A DNA stretch of 58,400 bases from Welwitschia mirabilis (Eukaryota; Gnetophyta; Gnetopsida; Welwitschiales): NCBI GenBank assembly GCA_051453625.1, contig JBOZIK010000001.1, forward strand, positions 112,675,042 to 112,733,441. The letters are read 5' to 3'. A model generated the notes under the pieces. It was not told the DNA's origin, searched no databases, and saw only the letters and a program-made list of their open reading frames with translations. Positions 11,561 through 23,008 of the stretch are shown in pieces (position 1 is the stretch's first letter; every line of letters starts with the position of its first letter). The translations under genes and the position numbers were made by a program.

Positions 11561-12109
11561 CCCATATGTTGTGTATCATATAGATATAAATTTCACTAAA
11601 AAAAGAAAATAAAGAGAAAAAAAGCAACGTCTAAAAATACTAAATTTATACATATCTAATGAAATATTCATGGAATGTTTCTATTAATATTTTTAACAAG
11701 AAGTAATTACAAAGGTATGATTAATTTGATCATGTCTGACATATGTCTTCATGAGAAAATCAATCCTAGTACAAAAATAATTTTTTTTTGTAAGAATACT
11801 AAAATGTGTTTTTTCAATGCATTAAAGTAGATTAAGAGTTATAACAAAGAAGGATAATTAATAACTAGAAGTGATAAGAATAGTATACAATAAATTTTTA
11901 GCAATAGATTAGAAATAAGGGAAGCTAATCTAGTTGGTAAGAAATTGGTGGCAAAATGGAGAACCATGAGAGAAAAAAAAAACCTATGGTTGTCTTTATT
12001 CAAGGAAATTATAACATTAAGAAAAAGCTATCCTATTGAGAAAGAAACAAGTTCTAAGGTTAAATAACAAAGGAAATTGATTTTGTAAATTTTACTTCAA
12101 AACTATCAA
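11561..12109. other. AT-rich unrecognised DNA
   Basis: Nothing is recognised; no open frame of interest. Confidence 0.4.
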
Positions 12110-12325
12110 CTTTTAAATTTTATAATTTTGGCCTATTAAAATTTAGTAATTTAATTATTTTGATACAATAAATATCATATTTAGTAATTATTTTCTTTTA
12201 ATAATCTATAACAGTTTAACCTACTAAACTTTTAATTTTGATAATTTTAACCTACTAAACTTTAGCAATTTAAGTATTTTGAGACTATAATATCATATTT
12301 AGTAATTATTTTCTTTTACTAATAT
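12110..12325 (+). repeat. Tandem duplication of ~119 bp
   Basis: Copy 1 starts at 12110 and copy 2 at 12229, both with CTTTTAA.TTTT.ATAATTTT. They share CCTA.TAAA.TTTAG.AATTTAA.TATTTTGA and ATATCATATTTAGTAATTA in order. It is AT-rich and noncoding. Confidence 0.8.
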
Positions 12326-15300
12326 AGCTTTAGTTCTAATTAGTACCAAATTTCTATTATAAAGGACTGAGACTTAGTATTTGCTATGTGGGTTGCAAAA
12401 TGTTAATTAAGTCCTAGCCAAAAGTCTACATCTCAACTTCACAGGCTTCTCCATTAGATCCATAACAACATTAGCATTTTGAAGGATAGTAACTCCCATA
12501 AAAGGTGTAATAAAAGTTAGCCTTGGAACAATAATTTCAACAAAAACAAAGACTTATGAAAGTTAATCAAGCACTCAAAAAAATTGGGAAGGCCATAATA
12601 AATGTCAACCTAATTAATATTAGTGCTATAAGTAATCTTACTTTGACTAGATTCTATGTCTCTTAATCTATCAATCAAGTTAAATTAAATGCAAAACCAT
12701 GAACCTAAGGCTATAATCTACTGTAAAGGATAGGCATCGTCATTTGGTCATCATAGTTTTATCATAAAATTCTATGATTTAGATATGTATTCTATTTCAA
12801 TTTTTCCTCATTTCCATTAAGTCCACTATGGCTTCCACAATTATGATGAGGGATGGTCTCACCTTGAGATTTTAATTATTTTTTTCGGTCTTTAAGCATG
12901 CAAAGTGATTTTTTGATAAATAAACTTTCTTTTTAAGGATATGGATATATTATTATTTGCTATAGAATTTGCATAATTGATTAATTAAATTTGATCTCTA
13001 ATTAAATGTTTATTTTATTTTTGTCATTAATGCATTCATGATTATTTACATTGCAATAGTTCAATATGGCCATTTTTTCATTATTTATTATTTAAATTAA
13101 TTTACTTAATGATTTGTTAGGATTTTATTAGGGTAGATGATTAATTTGTTATATTTATGATATCTATAATGCTTTTTATTTTCTACATTGCAGTATAAAA
13201 TGATTTATATCTGAATAGTGGTGATATTGTTTAGATATCAAAAGTTTTTTAGACTTCGTTCATGAGATTTATGATTATTATTACTTTCCTTTATTTAGGC
13301 TTGTTCAGTTGTTTAACTTTTAAACAATCAATTTTAATTCTTAGGAAGGGATAATGTTATCTATTATCTTTCATCCACATTTTAAAGTGTTTTACAAATA
13401 TTTGATTTGTCATACATGAATAATTGTAAGCTTTGAGATTCCTTTGTAGTCCTTCTAGAAGAACAATAATTAAGGTTATCTATACTAAAACCAAGGGCCC
13501 TAATTTTTATTTTTAATATTACTAGCTTCTTCCTTGACAACTATGGCAAATTTCTCTTTAAAAGCAAAGTGGATTTTCAAGATAACAAGGTCTTTCTTGA
13601 ATATTATTTTTTTAACACATAATAAGAATAAAAAGGTGGATTCGTACAAGTTACCAAATGATACTTAAGACCCAAAGAAAATAGGTTCTAAATGGGTAGG
13701 AAGACCAAAATAAAGGGAGAAATGGGCTATAAACCCTACAAAAGACAAAGTACTAAATGTAAAATGATAAAAAAAATTTCATATTAAAGTTTCATTTGGT
13801 ACCTCCACTTCTAGATAAGAACTTCAAGATGTACTTTTAGCCACTATCATGTTAAATATAAAGTTAAATTATGCTTTGTCCCCTTTCTAATGATGACATT
13901 CTATATTGTAAGAGTTGGTCATATTGCAAAATCATCTTGGGAAATCATAGTGATTTTTAGGATACTTCCCTAAATTGATTAAAATTCCTATTATGGTTGT
14001 AAGTAGGAGAAAGGTTTAAGAATGGTTTTGTATGTGATTTATGCTTGCTTGAGCTTCTAATTGTACTTCTAATTTCTTTTGATAATGGAGTCATACCTTC
14101 TTCCCTTAGATGTTTACATTTACATTAGAGTATTTTATCACATAAATTTGTGCAGTTTTCTTTTGTTCATTATTATTTTCTTTCTCTTCTTTAAAAAACA
14201 AAATACATGTGAAGTATGAGGTTTAGTTAATACCTATTAAAATTTGTGAAGATATCCTAACTAGTTCAAAGTATTTTCAACTTTTGTATGATATAGATTT
14301 GAACTTCTATTATGATTTTCAAAGGTGAACATTAATAAAGATTAGGTATATGATGCGTTTTCTTCATTTAAAGATAGATGGTTTTGTTTTATGGTAATGA
14401 TGTTTACTATCATGAAATTTGATTCTTCAATAAATTTATTGAACAGAACAATATTGAGAGATAATTACTTAGAGTTTTTGAATTCATATTTTATTTTTTT
14501 CTAATAAAGATTCTAAATATGTGTTTCTAAAAGATACAAAACATATCATACAAAGCCTTTTTAAAAAGTGTTTGTAAACTCAATTTTTGTCAAACCCAGA
14601 TTATCAAGTATAAAATTTTCAATTTTACAAATTATATCTAATTTTGTTTCCGACAGAATGAAGAAGTTATGGAGTAAGCTCATCCATGACAAAATTAAGA
14701 AGCAACAATCATTTTTTCTTATGACCTAGCTTTGTATTCACTAATTCAACTCTTTCATACTATTCCATGGAATTTAATTGTAGGAATAACTAATAAGAGT
14801 AATTCTTCTATTGTTTGGGATGCATAGATACTCAAGTGATTAGTCTTTATAGAGGAGGAAACAAGAAACCTAGGAGAGAAAATAAATAAGTTAATAGCTG
14901 CAAAAGAGTGGTAAAGACATGAAAGCACTCGAACACTATAATCTTCAGTCTTTTATTATTAATATATTTGATTTTCTTACCACTTCTATATTTTGGGTTA
15001 TCATTTTCTTAAACGCTATTGTATTATAGATAAAATGAGTTTATATTATAAATGTAATAAATTTTAAGATAAATGGACAAAGACATATTATCCTTGACCA
15101 CATGATGCCATAAAGATGGTTTTCAAAATTAGAGAAGAGAAGCTATGTGATGATCCTATATGTGAAAGAAACATGTTTGTATAGATACTAATGGATCTAT
15201 ATGCATAGATAATGCTCAATCTTATGAGAGCATAAATGTATAGAGAAATTTTAATAAATACCAAAATTTACTAAAAGTTCCCATGGAATCAAGTAGTGGT

Positions 15301-16719
15301 ACTGATGAAATTAAGTCTTTAAAAGAAAAAGATATGATATTTAAATAAAAAATTAAAGTTTCTCAATCTAATAACAATAAAAATTAAATAGCTTAAAAAT
15401 CTTATATAAAGGCTAAGATTAGTAGCAATGATCAAGTAAAAAGCCTAATGGATGAGAATCATAAGTTACTAAAAGATAGTATTTTTATTCTATAGGATAT
15501 TATTTAGTTAGAGAAATCAATTAAAGTGGCAATCATAGAATCACTTAAATTTTGTGAACAAGATGATGTAAATTTAGCTTAAAATTTGGAATTACATGTC
15601 AAGCTTAATGGTATGACTATGAAAAAGAAAAATGTAGACATATCTACAGAGATAGAAAGGAATATTATAGAAGAATCATCAAAATTATTGTGTAATAAGA
15701 ATCTAGATCTAATAAATGTAGTCATAATGTATTTCTAAAAGAAAGGCCCTAGTTCTTCTTATATTGCAATGCCTAAAAATATGTCTTTCAAAGTGGTATT
15801 AATAGTAAAGAAAACTTTGACACTTTGAAAGCATTAACATGTGATGATTGATAAATACTATTAATCTAATTATCATTTTTTGTACTTTTGCAATCTCAAA
15901 AGTAAAAAAGTAGTTTACATTTTATTTACACTATGAGTAGTAATAATTAAATTTAAAGTTGTAAAATAAGAGTATATTTAAAATATATTTAATTCATGAT
16001 AAATTATTTGTGAAGTGCAAATTAGAGTTAAATTGTCTAAATTGTTTAATGATTTAGTAGGAGGTGTGAGGGGTTCATTACAAATAAGATATAGAATTTC
16101 TTATTATATGATTAAGCAGAGCAGACTCTAAGAATGTTAGACTCAAATAACTCATAAGATCATTAAGATAAGAGCTCTTAGTACTTGAAAATACTTATAG
16201 TAATAACAAGGAATTACTCAAGGGTTACATTGTAAAATTTTTGTGATGGATTAAAAGATAAGTTGCATAACTCTATGAACTAGATGAAATTAAAACAAGA
16301 AGTATGATATATAGATTAGAAAAATCATAAGCATGAAATAGATATTAAATAAGATATTAAATTTAAGTTAAAATTAAATTAAGATCAAGAACTATTAATA
16401 TATGGATACAAGTAATAAGAACTAACTTATCTTTTCGTTTGATGTCAAACTATTTGAAAAAATAAGAAAGAAGAAAACAAATGAAATAAATTAAAGAAGA
16501 TTAAAAGGAATTATCTTATGTGGACAAACTTACTGAGAGAATCACGAGCTTAAAGAATGAAATCGTCCTTACATTTAAAAAATGAGATAATAAAATTTGA
16601 GAATTAAGAATATATTCACTTCTAAAATAATTCTTATAAGATCATAAGAATTTGGAACATCTTATAGAGATAATTAATGAAATATCTTATGATAAACAAA
16701 GTAGGCATAATTAACAAAA
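12326..16719. other. Long AT-rich stretch without recognisable content
   Basis: No supported gene. Between about 15290 and 15800 the plus strand gives short lysine/serine/asparagine-rich frames broken by stops. They could be an old retrotransposon remnant but match no family I can name. Confidence 0.35.
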
Positions 16720-17350
16720 TTAAGTATTTTATCTAGAGTTAAAGTTTTGTAATTATTTAATTAATATTACTTAATAAGGTTGAAGATATAATTAAAATTT
16801 AAGAAGACAATTTTTAAGAGTTATGTCTCATAAATTTGAAATCATATGTCCTATATAGTTACTATGTTATAACACATTTTATAAAGAAAAGTGTATTTGA
16901 GTAAAAAAAACTTTCATCTTTCAAAGATTACTTTCTTTCTTGTAAAGATTTATAATATATTAGGCTTTTGAAGTGTCTTGTCATCACTTTATATCATCTT
17001 CATAATACTTTGTAGCATTAAGTTCCACAATAATACTAGCATTCAATTCTGTGAGTACTTTCTAGTTATAAAATCAAAACATTATTATTTATTTTAGAAT
17101 AACATTAGCATTTGTATTTTGAATTTTTTCTAATTAAGATAAGTGTAATATTTACGTTTAGTTACAAATTTATTTCCTTCTTATGTAAAGTCATTATTTC
17201 ACACTAATATTCTATGGACATGCTTTACAAAACATTAAAGTTATTTATAATCTTTATGAGTTAGTAGCATCTTATTGTAGAAACAAGATTTATGTATTTC
17301 TTAATATTCATTGCAAAGTATAAAAACATTAATTTAAGGTTCATAGCAAG
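16720..17350 (+). repeat. Long dispersed repeat, copy 2 (LTR-like), just upstream of a Copia relic
   Basis: Diverged direct copy of 10850-11560, ending about 90 bp before recognisable Copia reverse-transcriptase sequence. If this is an LTR plus leader of that element, its gag and integrase have been deleted. No matching 3' copy was found after the RNase H region, so the link is unproven. Confidence 0.5.
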
Positions 17351-17439
17351 GTAACTTTAACATAGTGAGCCAAACTCGTTTAAGAAAGTAGTAAAATATC
17401 CAAAGTAGAAACATGTTATGAGTATGAAGATCTAATCTT

Positions 17440-18099
17440 TGATACCGAAAAAAATTAAGAGTTATTATCATTACCATAAGGTGCAAAAGTAATGAGGAAT
17501 AAATGGGTGTCTTGAAATAAGTAAAAATTTGATGAAACACTTAATAAACACAAAGCTATATTAGTTGCAAAAGGATTAACTTCTAAGTGTGGAATTAACA
17601 TCATAGAATTTTATGCACTACTAAAAAAGTGGTAGGCCATTAACCTTGATTGCATTGACAAATTTAAAAGAGGGAAGTTGCATCAATTTTATGTGAAAAG
17701 TATGTTTTTGAATGGATATAATGAGAATGGGATTTACATGACTCAACACAAAGGTATTAGGATGAAGTAACAACATCAGAAGATGTGGATATTAATGAAA
17801 TCACTATATGGTTTGAAATAGACACCACACACATGGTGCATTAAGCTGGAGGATAGCTTAGTAAAGATGGGTTTGGATAGGTGTGAATAATAATGCAAAT
17901 CAAACATTGTTTATCCAATGTGTAAAAGTATATATCTCAATTTATTTATGAATAATATCTTAATCAATGAAGAATTAAAAAAAGAGCATTGCCAATGTTA
18001 ACAAAGATCTTGTAAGAGAGTTTGAAATCATTAGTTTAGGCTTGATGAAATACTACCTCAATTAGAGCCAATTCCACAACCCCTCACCCCTCCACCACC

Positions 18100-18157
<58 letters not shown>

Positions 18158-18960
18158 CTTAAGCTGATTATAGTACATTAGTAACATGTTTGAGAGATTT
18201 TACATAGAGAAAGCTAAACACTTTCTAAACCAATGAAAGAGGATTAAAAGTGATTATTGATGAACAATCATTAGATTTAGATAAGATGTGTTATTGAAAA
18301 CTGGTTGAAAATTTGATATATGTCACTAAAATTTATATAACTTATTAGTTGGAGCATTGATAAGATACACAAAGTTACTAGAACATAACAATCAAAGTTA
18401 TGAAGTATTTGAAAGTAACAAAAACATCTTAGACTTGTATTTCAACAAGATAATACATTCAAATTAAGAAATCTCTTAGATTTAGAATTTATTGGTTATC
18501 AATATACTAAAAAATATATAACATGATACTTAGCATTCGTGGGATCTTCACCAATTTCTTTGAGCTATAAATAAGAACATATAGTATTAGATTTATTAGT
18601 TGAAATAGAGTATGTAACAGTATCTCAAACAAGGTAGGAGGTACTCTGTATAAGAAAGCTACTAGAGATTCTAGAGCTTCTATAGAAAGGGCCAACAAAG
18701 TTACAGAAGGATAATCAATTTGCAATTTATATGACAAAGAATCCACTTTTTCATGGCAAAATGAAGCATATTGTAAAGAAAGTATACATGATACGAGAAT
18801 TAGCTCTAAATGGAGTGATAGTCATGTAATACATTTCATCCACAAATCATGTTGTAGAGACCCTAATAAAACGACTTGATAGAATTAAGTTTCAATAGTT
18901 TAGAGATCAGTTGGAAGTAAGAAACATCAAGTTCAGTCAAAAGAGGAAGTTTATTGCATG
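17440..18960 (+). pseudogene. Copia pol relic: reverse transcriptase and RNase H
   Basis: With frame shifts and stops, the plus strand gives the conserved order of Copia RT. A block at about 17490 reads MRNKWVS (the usual 'GCKWV'), then HKAILVAKGLTSKCGI near 17550, KSMFLNGYNENGIYMTQ near 17700, KSLYGLK near 17800 and LGLMKYYL near 18040. RNase H follows: EFIGYQYT near 18487, then KGPTKLQKDNQFAIYMTKN near 18690 and HGKMKHI near 18755, ending with FRDQLEV near 18900. The catalytic YVDD box is not recognisable (sequence near 17940 reads NLFMNNILI). A GA microsatellite has expanded within it. Order and motifs are those of the Tork/Tnt1 type. Non-functional. Confidence 0.85.
18102..18152 (+). repeat. 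(GA)n microsatellite, ~25 units
   Basis: A perfect GA run inside the Copia RT relic. It is a likely hypervariable locus. Confidence 0.95.
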
Positions 18961-19859
18961 ATTCACTATTTAATATTCAAGGTTGCCTAAGCCACATGAG
19001 TTTAAGACTAAAGTTTTTCTTTGGACACTTAGATTGCCTTTGAAAGTATTTACTTTTTAGTTATATTGTTAGTGTATTAGTTATGTGTTGCAGTTCTATT
19101 GTAATTATGACCTTTCAAACTCAAGCGGGAAATTGAAGTCATGTGATTTTAGCTAGCAAGGTCAAAATCATAATGAAAAATGTAAACACTCAACTCGTTA
19201 TAAAAGTGAACTTAATAATTGATAAGGGTCAAACCCTAATGGCGAAACGTAACCCTAAATGTATAAATGTCAAATCATATGGTAATGAAAAGGTTGTTTA
19301 CTATGTTGGTATTCCATATCACTTTTTCCATTTTTATATTCTGTCTTGACTTCACCTTTACAACTTAACTCAATACATCATTCTTCTTTAACACTTTATA
19401 CATTAAATTGGGTATGGGCAAATTTAAACTTCTTTAATACAATATGCATTTCTTTTTTCTTAGTAAATTATGTGTTAATAATGAGTATCAAGTGATAGCT
19501 AAGATGAATATGAAAATTTTATCTTAACAACAAACCTATAAATTTTTATTTATATTCTGTATATTGTTTTAAAGAAGTAAATGTTTTTGACATTCAAATT
19601 GATTAATTTTCCCCCCAAGTTCTTATCTATGTACATAATATTGCTAATAATATAAGAAAAAGAATTAAAGGTTTGATTTTATTTTTATTTTAAAATTCTT
19701 TAATTTATAATTATTAAAGCCTACATAACCACATAATTAAGAAATAATAAATCATGTTAAAGTTTAATTAAAAAAGATAACATTCAGCATTATTGAGATT
19801 AAATTTTTTATAAATTCCTCAATGTCACAATCTTAAAACCATAATAAATTAAATCTGAA
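18961..19859. other. AT-rich DNA after the Copia relic
   Basis: The position is where the element's 3' LTR should be, but no TG...CA segment with a matching partner could be delimited. No gene is seen. Confidence 0.35.
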
Positions 19860-21540
19860 ATAGCTCTTTGTAGTTGGCAAACTCTCAGCTCATAATGTCT
19901 ATCAAAACTCTTTCCAAGCTACCGAAAACATACATTCATAAATGCAGAAAGCACAGACAAATCGAAGAGTGACGAGTGCATAGAGAGAAAGAAGAGGAGG
20001 AAACATTCATTCTACATCCTCGGTCTGCATGCATGTCATCTTAAAGAATGGTGACAAAAACAAAAACAAGCCTCCACTCGAAAAACACATGTACAGTCAT
20101 ATTTTTTGTTTTTTCAGCGTGCTGGAATTGATGGGTAATATAAATAAGTCAATGATGCTCTTTATTGCAAATCCAATGCAAGGATCCTCGTGTACCATGA
20201 TTCTCTGTACACGAGAAAAGCAATGGAAACCAACCATCCTTAATGTTCATTGACTGTTTGTTACATAAAACGCTGGTCCCTTTCATGGCTGATACAAAAA
20301 GACTCGGGTCGACTCATGCTACACAAATGACAAAACTGTAACAACGCAATTATAATTAAACAAACCGAACAGTCTAAACTTTCACTTTGTGATATGGAGA
20401 GCTGTTTACAGTTTCTCCCAGATAAACAATTCCACGGCAAACTAGAGTACAGAACAGATATTGATTAAGGGAAAGAGTGCAGTAGAGAATAGACTGCAAT
20501 CGGAATCATGGGCGACATAAGGAAAGGCATTGAAGTATGAAAGCAACAATACCAAAGTACCCACAAAAGTGTGTATAATTCATTCATCCAACCCATGCCG
20601 GGTGTCCAAGCCATTCTCTGTTTTGAGATATTTTCCGAAAGATCAAATTACAGGGTGAAAAAGAAGAAGAAATCGCATCCCGGTACAATGAAGAAGAGCC
20701 CCACATTCCATTTTCAGTTCAGGGACCCACGCTCTCCATTTAGCAGACATTGTTGGAATCGTTACCTGGAAGGCTCTTAGTGGTCCGAGATTGGAGAAAG
20801 AGACGCCGGAATTCTATGTTTTTTGGTATCTGTTTCCACTTTTTTGTTGTTTGCTCCATTATCTCTGCGTAAGTTGGAACCATTAAAGAAAAAGAGATTC
20901 TCAGAACACTGCTTTTCATTTAATTAAACACGTTTGGCTTTGGATGGTCGAAATTTTGCATAATAATACTTTCAGTTCTTGATTTGGTACAGTGTGCGCA
21001 ATCAGAGCGCAGTATCAGGCTCTTCTCGGCTTTCAGAGTTCAGGGTGAGGAGAACATAGAGGTGATGGCTGTTCCCATTATTGTAGGCCGAAAAGACACC
21101 TAATGCGGAGAGAAAAGGATCTTCCTTTGCGTGCACCAATAAGTAACTAACCTCATTATCGTCTGAACAAGGTCTTCTGTTGTTATTACAGAACAATCTG
21201 TGTAAGGCTGCTGCAGTTGCCTAAAGGTCTACTAAAATGTGCCATTAATGCTTGCTCTCCTACTTTATAGAGTAATCTGTCTGAATAAGATTTTTATTTC
21301 AGTTCCAATGTCGATTCTCTGGGTTTATTGAATTTGTCTAATTCCTCTCCAATACTAACACTTTCTTCTCAGATTGTTGATTACTGCATTTGGCATTTCA
21401 GGCTAATATTGCTCACCCACTTTATTGGACGCTCAGCTGTGCCAACCGTTGGTGTTTTCTGTTTCCTTTTGTTTCCCCTCCCCCTCCTTTTCAAGCTTGA
21501 ATTCTGAATTTGAATTAGCGTTGTGTTACAGATTTTGGTA
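19860..21540 (+). promoter_or_regulatory. Candidate promoter and first noncoding exon region of the FPP gene
   Basis: Composition becomes less AT-rich and repeat-free, like gene-associated DNA. No coding frame with recognisable content is present. Potential first-exon splice donors are CTCTGC|GTAAGTTG near 20868 and TTCAGG|GTGAGGAG near 21045. Further CT-rich leader-like sequence follows to about 21500. It lies upstream of a well-defined candidate noncoding exon (22503-22620) leading to the FPP start exon. The exact transcription start is not determinable by eye. Confidence 0.35.
20187..20215. other. Perfect 9-bp inverted repeat (hairpin)
   Basis: CTCGTGTAC and GTACACGAG are separated by 11 nt. 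The context is gene-like DNA upstream of FPP. It might be a paired binding site or a chance palindrome. Confidence 0.5.
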
Positions 21541-22243
21541 ATAAGCCTTTCTTGAGGTGTTGGGTTTTTGTTTCACCTCGGGGCTTTTCAGTATTTGGAA
21601 CAGTTGGATTGTGCTAATTTAGAAATTGAGTAACTTATTTCTGTTTCTCAAGTCATGAATCTGGTTTATAAATGTTTGAATGCTTGTTAATGTTCACTTA
21701 TCTCAGATCAGGAGTGTCTTAGGTTTAATGTGCAGCCTTTAAAGTTGTTTTGTAGCTTGAATCAAAATTAATTTGATCTCTCAATCCATAACCTTTGCTT
21801 GCATGTCTGCTTTCGGTCTTTCATTTTTGAATTCTACGGAGATCTGGCCGTTTTGAGCATACTCTCTTTTGTGCAAACAACCTACTAGGCTTCTTCAATT
21901 TCTCTTTTAACTACAAGCTTTATCCAATTGAGTCACTGTATCTTTTTACTTTATCTGTTGCTTAATTTGGAAAGGAAGCCTGTCTTAGACCAGTGGCTTC
22001 ATGGTAGATAAAATAAGCAGCGAGACTTATGGAGCTATGGAAGAGCCTTGCTTATGTTACATCAATATTCCTTGTATAGTTTAAAATGCCACTTGAATTA
22101 CCTTATTCTCATTACCAATCTCAGCTATTTTGAAACTCAGATGTAAAATTTCAAGTCATGAAAATAAATTCACTCAGCTGTTCACTGCTCTGCATACCTG
22201 CAGGACAAGATCATTTTCTGAAAACGCCATAAAAGAATAGGGA
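21541..22243. other. Probable leader intron sequence, T-rich
   Basis: No coding content. The T-rich, moderately AT-rich composition is typical of plant intron. Confidence 0.35.
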
Positions 22244-22278
22244 TTTCTTTAGCATTTGAGCTATAACACGAGAAAATA

Positions 22279-22378
22279 NNNNNNNNNNNNNNNNNNNNNN
22301 NNNNNNNNNNNNNNNNNNNNNNNNNNNNNNNNNNNNNNNNNNNNNNNNNNNNNNNNNNNNNNNNNNNNNNNNNNNNNN
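22279..22378. other. Scaffold gap of exactly 100 N, flanked by a duplicated 32-bp contig end
   Basis: The 32 bp at 22244-22275 (TTTCTTTAGCATTTGAGCTA plus 12 more) recurs exactly at 22379-22410, directly after the gap. This is the pattern left when two overlapping contigs are joined with a default-size gap. Confidence 0.9.
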
Positions 22379-22502
22379 TTTCTTTAGCATTTGAGCTATA
22401 ACACGAGAAACTAATTATTATAATTTCCTTTGGATGGAAATCTGTTGCAGTTCTGTACAACTTTTTATGTTACTGAGTTTTCTTTTTTAATGGTGTTTCC
22501 AG

Positions 22503-22620
22503 GGCTGCAGGAAAGTGGAAACAAAGAAGTGTTCTTGCAGTTGCTATTAGCTTCCATACTTTGCCATCTAAGCTAGAAGGCTAGCTTTAGATGCCTTTCT
22601 TTATCTGGTAGCTAACAGAG
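22503..22620 (+). other. Candidate noncoding (5' UTR) exon of the FPP gene
   Basis: The segment is bounded by a T-rich tract ending TTTCCAG (acceptor) and by AACAGAG|GTATTA (donor). Joined to the FPP start exon, whose ATG immediately follows a pyrimidine tract and AG at 33404, it would give an mRNA leader ending AACAGAG directly before ATGGAC. The joining intron would be 10.8 kb. This is a model from splice-site appearance only; 5' RNA evidence would decide. Confidence 0.45.
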
Positions 22621-22691
22621 GTATTACTGTTTTGCACCTGCCCAAGGATTTTTAGGAATTACTTTTCTAGATTATCATATATTGGTTTCTA

Positions 22692-23008
22692 CTTAATTTC
22701 CTGCATTATTGTTTCTCCATGGATTATAGTGCTACGATTGTATCACAATTACATGGAGAACCTGTTTAAGGATTTTAGCATACCTATATTGTGGGTCCTC
22801 TTAATTTTCTGCGTCACCATTTCCTCATGAATTATGGTGCTGATATGGTATTACAATAGCCTGTAGAACAGACTCAAGGATTACAGAAGCTATTTGTGTA
22901 GCACATTCTGCGTTGTGCTCTCCTTAAGTTTTTGCACTATTGTGTCTTCATGCATGATATTGCTAAGGTTGTACCAGAATATCATTGAGAACTTTTAGGC
23001 ACCTTTTC
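22692..23008 (+). repeat. Diverged triplication, 108-123 bp units
   Basis: Units start at 22692, 22800 and 22923 with CTTAA.TTT.CTGC. Each continues through TTTC.TCATG.AT.AT.(G)TGCTA and then ...TACAA/CAGAA...GAGAAC. It lies immediately downstream of the candidate leader exon, inside the presumed intron. Confidence 0.65.
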
